DNA of 9,374 nucleotides from Helicobacteraceae bacterium (GCA_027081565.1 JALWKG010000381.1:1-9374), one strand, 5' to 3'; positions 1 through 6,756 are shown, counted from the stretch's first letter. Numbers and translations are program-made. Notes: generated by a model from the letters alone, not told the origin.

Positions 1-710
1 GGTTTAGCATGATGCCAATAGATAGCATGTTTAACTCTCTCTAAAGATTCTTTGTTCAGATCTGAATCAAATAATATTTCAAATAAGAGTAAAGAAAGTT
101 CATTGTGTCTCGGATATTTTTGCCATGAAAAGTTTCCAGTACTTTTATCTATATGTTCTCCCTCATCGGAGACATCCTTATGTTTATTTTGTTTCTTTAA
201 CTCTTTAATAAGCCAAGCTTGAAAGTTTTCATCTACCTTCCCTATATCATGCCAAATCCCAGCGATATAAACCGACTCCGCTAAATTATCATCATCTGGA
301 ACCATTAGTTCTATCAACTTCTTTGCCAGATACCCCACAGAAAATAGATGTTGATCCAGTCGTTGCCCATTAGTATTTGCATATATTTTGTCTAACATAA
401 TCTCTTTTTCTCCTATAAATCGTTTAGTTACGCCATAGTTTACTGGCACAACACCACTCTGATCAAACGCATCTTGTTTTCCTACTGTCCACAACAGATC
501 ACTACGACTTCGGCTTCTTATCCAATGGCAACTCACAGCAGTATTTTTAGAAGCCGTTTTTTTAAGCAATCTTTGAACACTATTCAATCCTTCCAGAGTA
601 ATAATAGTCTGCCATGTACTGTCTCCTATACGGTTAGCAAAGGCATCAAGCACTCTGCGTGTTCTCTTTAGCGCTTTTTTCTCACACTGAGAAACAAATG
701 TCACCATCAT
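1..710 (-). CDS. cas3: Type I-F Cas2/Cas3 fusion (nuclease-helicase), N-terminal part, cut by left edge
   Basis: This is the Cas2-Cas3 fusion typical of type I-F CRISPR-Cas. The Cas2-like part joins Cas1 in spacer acquisition, and the Cas3 part degrades target DNA recruited by the Csy complex. About 236 codons are visible. Residues 1-95 match the I-F Cas2-like domain, with VSQCEKKALKRTRRVLDAF, GDSTWQTIITLEGL, NTAVSCHWIRSRSRSDLLW and a VVPVN end. From about residue 105 an HD nuclease domain begins: H121 (LDQH), H154-D155 (IWHDIGK), H202 (RHNE) and H233-H234 (YWHHAK). The helicase domains lie beyond the window. The start ATG at 710-708 overlaps the cas1 stop as ATGA; a second ATG follows at 707-705, so either could be used. 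Translational coupling to cas1 is likely. The frame is intact to the edge. Family assignment is very secure; activity cannot be judged without the helicase part. Confidence 0.93.
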   Translation of the reverse strand, partial: MMVTFVSQCEKKALKRTRRVLDAFANRIGDSTWQTIITLEGLNSVQRLLKKTASKNTAVSCHWIRSRSRSDLLWTVGKQDAFDQSGVVPVNYGVTKRFIGEKEIMLDKIYANTNGQRLDQHLFSVGYLAKKLIELMVPDDDNLAESVYIAGIWHDIGKVDENFQAWLIKELKKQNKHKDVSDEGEHIDKSTGNFSWQKYPRHNELSLLLFEILFDSDLNKESLERVKHAIYWHHAK

Positions 711-1654
711 ACTGTTTCTTTACTATGGTACAAAGCAGCTTTCTTGACTTCATCAAACATAAATTCCAATGCCTTATGCTCAACAAAAGTCTGAAGTATC
801 TGGGAACGAAATTCTTTTTCACTCTGCTTCTCTTTTGCACAGATAAATGACCACGGTAACACTAAGGCATCTTTAATAAGGTCTGCAACATCAAAGACCA
901 AAGCACCACGTCTTGTTTTTCCATGCATCACAGCAAACCCGTGTGGGATGCCCAAAACCCAAAGTGTCGTAGCACCCAAACCATAAGCTAGGTAGTTTCC
1001 ATGATCCAAAAATCCATTTGCGCCTTCTGCTTTAGCATGTTCACGTACAAAACCCAATTGATTTGTTTTCTTTGCCGCATACTTATAGAGTTTTTTCGTC
1101 AGATCAGCTTCAAGCTGCAAGAGCTTCCCTACGCTGTAAGCATTGGCAATGTTGTCTATAGTGCGCGAAAGATCATGTTCAAGTTCAGCGACATCAAAAC
1201 CTTCTAGTTTAAGTTCTCTGTCTTTCGCCCAGACTTTTTGTAAAAAACCTATGCGGGCTATCTGAAATCTTTTCGCCGTTTCCAGACGTTTGTCCGCATC
1301 GAACCAAAACTGCATCCAACCCTGTATATACTCTGTCGGCCGGTACTCGCTCTGTGGTGTCAGCCACTCGATCTCTGTTGCCATCAGCAACGGTGTCGCA
1401 CCACTGCCACTAAACCCCACTAACACACCGGCCTGAGCCAGCATACGCATCGCCGCCTGAGTGATAGACGTACCTGTTCCCAAAAGCAGACAGGTAGTGT
1501 TGGCTATGGGAATATTCCAGTACTGATACTCTTTTTGAGTCTCACTAAGATAAAGGACGCGACCATCTTTTTGCATGACACGACAATACTCAAGATAATA
1601 GATGTTCGCCCGTTTGGAGTGTAAAATAGCTTTTAAGTCGGTAAGTTGTTCCAT
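707..1654 (-). CDS. cas1: CRISPR-associated endonuclease Cas1, type I-F
   Basis: Cas1 is the integrase that inserts new spacers into the CRISPR array, in type I-F as a complex with Cas2/3. The 315-aa protein shows the I-F signatures from end to end: LKAILHSKRANIYYLEYCRV near the N-terminus, YWNIPIANTTCLLLGTGTSI (46-65), WLTPQSEYRPTEYIQ (97-111) and FLDHGNYLAYG (215-225). The metal ligands are present: E182 (LEAD), H244 (MHGKTRRG), D255 and D258 (FDVADLIKD), with the spacing expected in this subtype. Length is close to the usual ~320-325 aa. It is the first gene of the operon; the stop overlaps the cas2/3 start. GAGGAAAG (rc of 1665-1672) lies upstream of the ATG at rather long spacing, and a nearer ribosome site is weak. 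Nothing indicates loss of function. Subtype call is secure. Confidence 0.97.
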   Translation of the reverse strand: MEQLTDLKAILHSKRANIYYLEYCRVMQKDGRVLYLSETQKEYQYWNIPIANTTCLLLGTGTSITQAAMRMLAQAGVLVGFSGSGATPLLMATEIEWLTPQSEYRPTEYIQGWMQFWFDADKRLETAKRFQIARIGFLQKVWAKDRELKLEGFDVAELEHDLSRTIDNIANAYSVGKLLQLEADLTKKLYKYAAKKTNQLGFVREHAKAEGANGFLDHGNYLAYGLGATTLWVLGIPHGFAVMHGKTRRGALVFDVADLIKDALVLPWSFICAKEKQSEKEFRSQILQTFVEHKALEFMFDEVKKAALYHSKETV

Positions 1655-1675
1655 CTTTTAACTGCTTTCCTCATT

Positions 1676-1694
1676 TAGTACACAATAGTACTAT
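1676..1694. repeat. Repeated TAGTAC and 10-bp palindrome at the cas1 promoter
   Basis: TAGTAC occurs at 1676-1681 and again at 1686-1691, 10 bp apart, about one helical turn. The second copy lies within the perfect palindrome ATAGTACTAT (1685-1694). The palindrome overlaps the predicted -10 of cas1, a position suited to a repressor site. It is short and AT-rich, so chance is possible. Confidence 0.35.
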
Positions 1695-1701
1695 AAACAA
1701 A
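1690..1701 (-). promoter_or_regulatory. Putative cas1-cas2/3 promoter (-10 region)
   Basis: Read on the minus strand, this is TTTGTTTATAGT, which resembles the Campylobacterota sigma-70 pattern of a T-rich stretch and a G followed by a TATAAT-like -10. A T/A-rich run lies just upstream (1709-1719). Transcription would start near 1683, giving a leader of about 29 nt that contains GAGGAAAG. It overlaps the 10-bp palindrome at 1685-1694. Inferred from sequence only. Confidence 0.4.
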
Positions 1702-1748
1702 TAGTTTTTATTAAAAAATGTATAAATTTGATATATTTTCACATCAAC

Positions 1749-1838
1749 ATGTCCCCATTTGCAATTGTAACGCTAGAAGAATACAATGCCTTTTTAAATC
1801 TACCCATCTTCCATAACGAGAGCCTATGCAAACATTAA
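1749..1838 (+). pseudogene. 29-codon frame resembling a Phd/YefM antitoxin tail
   Basis: ATG at 1749 opens a 29-codon frame ending at TAA 1836-1838, overlapping the first codons of tex. The segment SPFAIVTLEEYNAFLNL resembles the 'P-x-A-V-L-x-S-x-E-E-Y' stretch of Phd/YefM-type antitoxins. No recognisable N-terminal DNA-binding part lies upstream; the frame is open only back to about 1689 and there looks AT-rich and non-protein-like. No toxin gene follows. There is no clear ribosome site. It could be an eroded antitoxin gene, a small upstream ORF, or chance. Called mainly so that it can be checked. Confidence 0.25.
1759..1787 (+). promoter_or_regulatory. Putative tex promoter
   Basis: TTGCAA (1759-1764) and TACAAT (1782-1787) are separated by 17 bp, the ideal sigma-70 spacing. 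Transcription would start near 1794, giving a leader of about 32 nt with GAGAG just before the ATG. If this promoter is used, the 29-codon frame beginning at 1749 would not be on the main tex transcript. Confidence 0.4.
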
Positions 1839-3931
1839 TCGATCTTCTTCATTCAAAAACAAAACTAAAAAAAGAACATATTCAAAACATTTTAAAACTC
1901 CTAGATGAAGGTTCTACCATTCCTTTTATAGCGCGTTACCGTAAAGAGATGACAGGAGGCGCGGATGATGAAGTGCTTCGTGATTTTGAGAGTGTCTATC
2001 TCAGTAGTAAAAAACTTCTTGAGCGAAAAGATGAAGTGATGCGACTTATAGACGAACGGGCGACACTCACACCCACACTAAAAGAGCACATACAAAAAGC
2101 AGACTCTCTCAGAGTTTTAGAAGAAATTTACAGACCTTACAAAGAGAAACGCAACACCCGTGCGACAACAGCCATAGCAAATGGGCTTACCCCGTTAGCA
2201 AACACTTTACAGCATGCCAACCTCAGTATACAGGCCTTTAAGACAGAAGCGAAGCGGTATGTCAAAAAAGATGTAAGGTCTGTAGAAGCCGCCATCAAAG
2301 GAGCGCAAGACATCTTAGCGGAACGCTACGCTGAGAACACTCGAGAAAGAGAGGCCATTCGAAACAACATGTTAAACCATGGTCGACTCGAAACTAAAAA
2401 GACAAAAACGTTTAAAAGTGATGGTGTCTATAAAAACCTCGTTGGTAAAAATGAGAGGGTTTCCTACCTTCCTTCTTACCGCTACTTAGCCATTATGAGA
2501 GCCAACAAAGAGAAAGAGTTAAGCCAGAAGATTACTATAGATACGGATAGAATCCACTCTAATATTAAACAATATAATATTCCTAAAAATGCTGCTTCCT
2601 CCGCTTCGCTTCTTTTTGATGCTTATGCTGATGGTTTAAAAAGGTTGTTACTCCCGTCCATAGAGCGAGAGGTACACAGTGAGCTTAAAGAGCGTGCAGA
2701 CCGTGATGCCATTAAGGTCTTTGGTAAAAACTTGGGTCAACTCCTCATGAGCCGACCCGTCACCAAGCGTGTACTGCTTGGGGTTGATCCTGCTTATGTG
2801 AGCGGTTGTAAACTTGCGGTCATCAACGAAAACGGAGATTACCTTCAGAGTGCTGTCATCTACCCTACACCACCTAGGAGTGACTACAACGCTTCTAAGT
2901 CCAAGGTCTTAGCACTCATTAAAAAGTTTCATGTTGATGCGGCAGCTATAGGTAACGGTACTGGTTCAAGAGAGACCCAAGCATTTTTTGCACAACTGAA
3001 CAAAGAAGAAAAACTAGGCTTTGACTACACCGTGGTCTCCGAGGCCGGCGCCTCTGTTTACAGTGCCTCTAAATTAGCGCAAGAGGAGTACCCAGACCTT
3101 GATGTCACCATAAGAGGGGCTATCTCCATCGCTCAGAGACTTCGTGACCCTCTGGCTACCTTTGTAAAGATCGATCCCAAGTCTTTAGGCATAGGACAGT
3201 ATCAACACGACGTTGATCAAAAACTTCTTAAAAAAAGGCTTGATGATGTCACAAGTGATGTCGTTAACCGTGTGGGCGTTGACATAAACTCTGCCTCCGC
3301 TACCCTACTCTCTCACGTAGCGGGTATTAGTAAAAAGATCGCTACCAATATCGTTGATTATAAAAAAGAGCATGGAGACTTCACTACAAAAAGCCAACTG
3401 CTCAAGGTCAAAGGCTTAGGACAAAAAGCATATGAGCAGGCCGTTGGTTTTATACGCATCAAAGAGGGGAAAAACGTTTTTGACAACAGCGGGATCCATC
3501 CTGAGAGTTATGAGGTCGCCAAAAAGATCATGCACCTAGATTTGAATGAGCTAGATCTTGATAGTAAGGCTAAAGAACTGCATATTGGTACACAAACACT
3601 TCAAGACATCATACTTGAGCTTCAAAAACCAGGCTTCGATCCTAGAGAGACCTTGCCTGCTATCCCCTTTAAACAAGACCTCACTGAGATTTCTATGTTA
3701 CAAGAAGGAGATCTCATTAGTGGCATAGTAAGGAATATAACAGACTTTGGTGCCTTTGTTGACATCGGCCTTAAAAACGATGGCATGATACACATCTCTA
3801 AAATGGGACCAACACGGGTTGCACACCCTCTTGAGGTCTTAAGCATTAACCAATACCTCTCACAAGTAGAGGTGATTTCAGTGGACTATGAAAAAGGAAA
3901 GGTGGGACTGAGCCTTCTTAATCCCTCGTAG
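1826..3931 (+). CDS. tex: Tex family transcription accessory / S1 RNA-binding protein
   Basis: Tex is a conserved cytoplasmic nucleic-acid-binding protein linked to transcription and RNA metabolism; its exact job is still poorly defined. The 701-aa protein has the full Tex order: an N-terminal helical region with IPFIARYRKEMTGGADDE (32-49) and VLEEIYRPYKEKRNTRAT (97-114), a YqgF/RNase H-like domain starting at VLLGVDPAYVSGCKLAVI (316-333), helix-hairpin-helix motifs with VGVDINSASATLLSHVAGIS (483-502) and LLKVKGLGQKAYEQAVGFIR (525-544), and a C-terminal S1 domain with GDLISGIVRNITDFGAFVDI (628-647). It is somewhat shorter than the E. coli YhgF protein (about 770 aa) but lacks no domain. The ATG follows a modest GAGAG. 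It stands alone on the plus strand and ends 3 nt from the convergent recombinase gene; no clear terminator is seen there. Confidence 0.96.
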   Translation: MQTLIDLLHSKTKLKKEHIQNILKLLDEGSTIPFIARYRKEMTGGADDEVLRDFESVYLSSKKLLERKDEVMRLIDERATLTPTLKEHIQKADSLRVLEEIYRPYKEKRNTRATTAIANGLTPLANTLQHANLSIQAFKTEAKRYVKKDVRSVEAAIKGAQDILAERYAENTREREAIRNNMLNHGRLETKKTKTFKSDGVYKNLVGKNERVSYLPSYRYLAIMRANKEKELSQKITIDTDRIHSNIKQYNIPKNAASSASLLFDAYADGLKRLLLPSIEREVHSELKERADRDAIKVFGKNLGQLLMSRPVTKRVLLGVDPAYVSGCKLAVINENGDYLQSAVIYPTPPRSDYNASKSKVLALIKKFHVDAAAIGNGTGSRETQAFFAQLNKEEKLGFDYTVVSEAGASVYSASKLAQEEYPDLDVTIRGAISIAQRLRDPLATFVKIDPKSLGIGQYQHDVDQKLLKKRLDDVTSDVVNRVGVDINSASATLLSHVAGISKKIATNIVDYKKEHGDFTTKSQLLKVKGLGQKAYEQAVGFIRIKEGKNVFDNSGIHPESYEVAKKIMHLDLNELDLDSKAKELHIGTQTLQDIILELQKPGFDPRETLPAIPFKQDLTEISMLQEGDLISGIVRNITDFGAFVDIGLKNDGMIHISKMGPTRVAHPLEVLSINQYLSQVEVISVDYEKGKVGLSLLNPS

Positions 3932-3934
3932 CGA

Positions 3935-4750
3935 TCACGCCATCGGATGATGTTTTAAAACAGTCTCTTGCAAGTTTTGCTTTTGGATGTGGGTATAGAC
4001 CTGTGTAGTGAGCAGTGAGGCATGTCCTAAGAGTTCTTGAACCACGCGGAGGTCAGCACCACCGATGATGAGTGCGGTAGCGTAGGAGTGTCTTAAAACA
4101 TGTGGTGAGACACCTAAGTATTTCTGGGTGATCTTAAATGCAGAGATACGGCTTAAGGGTTCACCTTTATAGTTTAACCATATCTGCTCTTTGTCAAAAG
4201 GAACCTCTGAGAGATATTTTTTGAGTTGCATCAATGCATTTTGAGCTATAGGGATCATTCGTTCTTTTTCCCCTTTTCCATGACGTACCCGTAACCAGTT
4301 CTCTTCAATATCATCAAGCCTCATGTTAAGGCATTCGCTTATACGCATGCCCGTAGCATAGAGAAAAAGAATCAGTGCAGCATCTCTACTGCCCATCCAA
4401 CTGCTTTGGTCTATGAGAGTGACACCCCCTTTTATCTGCTCAAAGCTGAGGAACTTCGGAAGGTTTTTAGGAACTTTTGCCAGTTTCAACTTCTGATGCT
4501 CCTCCACAAACTCACTTTTAAAACAAAAAGCAAAAAAGGCATTGATAGCAGAGAGTTTTCGGTTGAGTGTCCGTTTGTTGTCATAAGAGGAGAGTGCTTT
4601 GAGTGTGGCATTAGTGTCAAGTGTTATAAGGGGTTTTTTACTTATTTCTTCGATCTGGAGGAGATCGCTTCTATACGCTTCGACACTCCTTTTGGAGAGT
4701 GCCTTGGTCACTTGAATGTACTCTAAAAAAGCCTCAAGTTCATTCGACAT
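3935..4750 (-). CDS. Xer-type tyrosine recombinase (XerC/XerD/XerH-like)
   Basis: The family cuts and rejoins DNA through a tyrosine; chromosomal Xer proteins resolve chromosome dimers at dif. The 271-aa protein has a SAM-like core-binding N-terminal domain (about 1-95) and a catalytic domain with all six key residues: R136 (ATGMRISE), K159 (HGKGEKER), H217 and R220 (PHVLRHSYA), H243 (LGHASL) and Y252 (VYTH). It is shorter than typical XerC/D (~300 aa) and much shorter than the H. pylori XerH (~360 aa). Its ATG overlaps the stop of the upstream lipoprotein gene by 1 nt (TAATG), so it is probably co-transcribed and coupled. Embedding in an operon of envelope genes argues for a resident housekeeping recombinase rather than a mobile-element integrase. 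No dif-like site was recognised. Which Xer protein it corresponds to is uncertain. Confidence 0.9.
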   Translation of the reverse strand: MSNELEAFLEYIQVTKALSKRSVEAYRSDLLQIEEISKKPLITLDTNATLKALSSYDNKRTLNRKLSAINAFFAFCFKSEFVEEHQKLKLAKVPKNLPKFLSFEQIKGGVTLIDQSSWMGSRDAALILFLYATGMRISECLNMRLDDIEENWLRVRHGKGEKERMIPIAQNALMQLKKYLSEVPFDKEQIWLNYKGEPLSRISAFKITQKYLGVSPHVLRHSYATALIIGGADLRVVQELLGHASLLTTQVYTHIQKQNLQETVLKHHPMA

Positions 4751-5742
4751 TATTTTATAGGATAGACCACATCATTGACATAAAAGGCTTTGTCTCCAAC
4801 ATAGACATAGCCATCATCGATGTTAAGCTCATAGACCTCAGAGCTCGAAAGGTCTTTAGATAGTTCAATGATATAACCTTGACGCTCTAAAAGATAGATC
4901 TTCTCTTCTGTCATGATCATCCCTAAAAAGTGTGCAAAAGGGTACTTTCTTTTGGCTTTTAACTGCAGTGAAGGAGTCAAGGCGATCACTTCACCCTCTT
5001 TGGTTGTCACCCAGATACCTTCTTCGTTAAAGATCACATCGCGCATCTCATACTTCTCACGACGCTCTTTTTCACTCAAAGAGAAGAGACGGTACCCTGT
5101 TGCAGCCACCATGACGTTGTCTATGACATTAAAGTAGATGATGTTGTTAAAATTCTCTTCTGAACTCACTAACATGGAGCGCAGAACCTCTTTGGTATCT
5201 GAGTTGATGATCACCACTTTACCATCTAATGTTAAGTAAAGTACTAACTCATTTAAGAAAAATGGGTTGACAATACGTGTGTCCACTGCAATCGGCGCAT
5301 TTCCACCCTCTTTTAAGAGAAGGCTTTTACTGCTGATCTTATAGAGTGCCATCTCATTACTGGCAAAAAGTACCGCCAGCTTGTCACCACTTACCGTCGC
5401 ACCGGCGATACTCTTTTTAAGTTCAAAATGGATCTTGGTTGTGTTGTCATCAATACTCTGCAGCAACAGTTTACCATCAACTTTAGAGGCGATGATCCAA
5501 CCATCACTTTCACCGATATAACTGTAACCTTCAGGAAGATAATAGTCTTGAATACCTTCGTTGGTGAGGATCTGACCGTTTTCCAAAACAGCACCGTCTG
5601 CGGTAGTTCTAACTATGGTCTCGTCAAGATACGCCTGTTTGTCCCAGTCATCTTTAACCACTTCCGGAGAGAAGTACTCTTTAGAACTACAACCGCTAAA
5701 GATAAAAAACGAAACAAAAAGAATCGAAAAAAAGATTTTCAC
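4750..5742 (-). CDS. Lipoprotein with BamB-like beta-propeller pattern
   Basis: The 330-aa product begins with a lipoprotein signal: a charged start, a hydrophobic stretch (3-15) and FSGC with the acylated Cys at 18, followed by SSKEYF. The mature part is a series of short beta-strand repeats, for example DGKVVIINSDTKEVLRSM, KEGEVIALTPSLQLKAK and RQGYIIELSKDL, which resemble PQQ-like propeller blades of the 'dGxvxaldxxtGxxxW' type found in BamB. The start is GTG at 5742-5740, needed to include the signal peptide; GGAG at the end of the upstream gene can serve as ribosome site. It begins 2 nt after the upstream stop. By analogy with the yfgM-bamB pair of gammaproteobacteria it may take part in outer-membrane protein assembly, but that is inference; blades are weak and the protein could be a different propeller lipoprotein. 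Anchoring in a membrane facing the periplasm is well supported. Confidence 0.8.
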   Translation of the reverse strand: MKIFFSILFVSFFIFSGCSSKEYFSPEVVKDDWDKQAYLDETIVRTTADGAVLENGQILTNEGIQDYYLPEGYSYIGESDGWIIASKVDGKLLLQSIDDNTTKIHFELKKSIAGATVSGDKLAVLFASNEMALYKISSKSLLLKEGGNAPIAVDTRIVNPFFLNELVLYLTLDGKVVIINSDTKEVLRSMLVSSEENFNNIIYFNVIDNVMVAATGYRLFSLSEKERREKYEMRDVIFNEEGIWVTTKEGEVIALTPSLQLKAKRKYPFAHFLGMIMTEEKIYLLERQGYIIELSKDLSSSEVYELNIDDGYVYVGDKAFYVNDVVYPIK

Positions 5743-5744
5743 TC

Positions 5745-6347
5745 TTAGTTGACTCCGTAGTGTGCTAAAGACTGCGCCAGTTCATACACAGGAGAGTTGA
5801 TGTCTATCATACTCAGTTGTGCGCGTGCCTCTTTTTTCTCACCGTTTTCCATCATCAAAACAGCTGCTTCGATCAATGCAAGGTCTTTATAAAGTGCATC
5901 ACTCTTTTGTGCATAACTCTGGAGTTTGCTTTTGTCATTTTCAAGTGCTGCAAGTTCATACTCCGCCAAGTCAGCCACAACCAGTGCCTTAGAAGACTCT
6001 AATGAACGCAAAGCCTCTTTGTCTTTAGACTTTAAGGCCTGAGAAAGAGACCAGACATCAAAGAGTTTTGGGTTAATGCTTTTAAGGGTCTCTTTAGCTT
6101 TTGCATCATTTGCATCTACCATCAAGACATTGAGTGCTGTGTTGGCAGCATCTGTATCGCTTTGGACTTTAAGAGAGTAAGCTGAGCTCACACCTATAGC
6201 AAGGATAGCTACTGCTACCAGACTGATCAAAGGTTTTTTATATTTTTTTACAAATCTCTCTGTTTGGACTGCTTTTTCGAAAAACTGCTCTTCACTGTTA
6301 AGCTCTTCTTTGACCATCTCAATATTCTCTTTTAAACTCACTGTTGA
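5745..6347 (-). CDS. Membrane-anchored TPR-like protein, YfgM-like
   Basis: The protein (200 aa from this start) has a charged cytoplasmic N-terminal segment, VKEELNSEEQFFEKAVQTER, one transmembrane helix at about residues 40-60 after KKYKKP, and an Ala/Leu-rich helical periplasmic domain with repeat-like segments such as LFDVWSLSQALKSKDKEAL and AEYELAALENDKSKLQSYAQ. This layout matches YfgM, the periplasmic TPR partner of the Sec translocon and chaperones, which sits next to bamB in gammaproteobacteria; here too a BamB-like lipoprotein follows. Three starts are possible: TTG 6380, ATG 6371 and ATG 6347. I chose 6347 because a good -10 (GATAAT) covers the earlier positions and the sequence from MSTVSLKEN onward looks protein-like. 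The ribosome site is unclear: AAGG directly abuts the ATG. The YfgM name is a structural analogy, not a proven orthology. Confidence 0.75.
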   Translation of the reverse strand, partial: STVSLKENIEMVKEELNSEEQFFEKAVQTERFVKKYKKPLISLVAVAILAIGVSSAYSLKVQSDTDAANTALNVLMVDANDAKAKETLKSINPKLFDVWSLSQALKSKDKEALRSLESSKALVVADLAEYELAALENDKSKLQSYAQKSDALYKDLALIEAAVLMMENGEKKEARAQLSMIDINSPVYELAQSLAHYGVN

Positions 6348-6371
6348 CATCCTTGTTAAAATTGTTGTCAT

Positions 6372-6384
6372 ATTATCCAAACAA
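6372..6384 (-). promoter_or_regulatory. Putative promoter of the yfgM-like/lipoprotein/xer operon
   Basis: On the minus strand TTGTTTG is followed by GATAAT (rc of 6372-6377), a fair Campylobacterota-type -10 with a T/G-rich stretch before it. A start near 6365 would give a leader of about 18 nt before ATG 6347 and would exclude the upstream TTG and ATG start codons. Inferred. Confidence 0.35.
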
Positions 6385-6422
6385 TGGTTAATTCGCTCTA
6401 AACAGCCCTACTAATAATAAGC

Positions 6423-6437
6423 TTTTTTTGTTAAAAT
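6423..6437 (+). promoter_or_regulatory. Putative gatC promoter
   Basis: TTTTTTTGTTAAAAT matches the Campylobacterota sigma-70 pattern closely: a T-tract, a G, then a TATAAT-like -10 (TAAAAT, 6432-6437). A start near 6444 would give a leader of about 20 nt carrying AGGA (6455-6458). Confidence 0.55.
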
Positions 6438-6464
6438 GTTGGCAAATAAAACTCAGGATCATTG

Positions 6465-6755
6465 ATGCAAATAGATGACACATTACTAACACGTCTAGAA
6501 AAGCTCTCGTTTATCACGGTTGAAGAGAGTAAACGCGAAGAGATCATTGCCCAGCTCAGCGGTATTGTAGACTTTGTGGACAATCTCTCTGAACTCAACA
6601 CAGAAGGTGTTGATGACAACTTTTCGATGAATGACAGTGGAACACCTCTGCGACAGGATACAGCTGCTTGTGACGTTTCCATCAGCAACGACATCCTTGA
6701 ACATGCACCACAAAGTGAAGAGCACTTCTTCATCGTTCCAAAGATCATAGAGTAA
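6465..6755 (+). CDS. gatC: Asp-tRNA(Asn)/Glu-tRNA(Gln) amidotransferase subunit C
   Basis: GatC stabilises the GatA-GatB complex that converts Glu-tRNA(Gln), and often Asp-tRNA(Asn), to the amidated forms in bacteria lacking the direct synthetases. The 96-aa product has the normal GatC length and features: MQIDDTLLTRLEKLSFI at the N-terminus, the helical segment EEIIAQLSGIVDFVDNLSEL, and the typical proline-and-aspartate region GTPLRQDTA, ending in FFIVPKIIE. The ATG at 6465 is preceded by AGGA with 6-nt spacing; a TTG three bases earlier is not needed. It is the first gene after a strong promoter-like site and ends 1 nt before the ArsC-like gene, so the two are probably one transcript. gatA and gatB are not next to it. 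Confidence 0.93.
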   Translation: MQIDDTLLTRLEKLSFITVEESKREEIIAQLSGIVDFVDNLSELNTEGVDDNFSMNDSGTPLRQDTAACDVSISNDILEHAPQSEEHFFIVPKIIE

Positions 6756-6756
6756 T

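Noticed and set aside
1..700. Possible CRISPR array near the cas genes
   Set aside because: No repeat of about 28 bp recurring at about 60-bp intervals is visible in the window; the whole stretch is an intact cas2/3 reading frame.
474..850. Two short plus-strand frames of about 65 codons
   Set aside because: They lie antisense to cas2/3 and cas1, have low-complexity Ser/Phe-rich translations and no ribosome sites; they are shadows.
3925..3955. Terminator between tex and the recombinase
   Set aside because: Only a 4-bp CGAT/ATCG stem is visible, and the T-run is 7 bases away; too weak to call.
4406..4726. Plus-strand 106-codon frame
   Set aside because: It is antisense to the recombinase, whose motifs are complete; its translation matches nothing I recognise.
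3935..4750. Tyrosine recombinase as integrase of a mobile element carrying the cas genes
   Set aside because: No attachment-site repeats or other mobile genes are seen, and it is coupled to an envelope gene; a housekeeping Xer role fits better.
5428..5748. Plus-strand 106-codon frame
   Set aside because: It is antisense to the lipoprotein gene, including its signal peptide, and ends in a Lys/Asn run derived from it.
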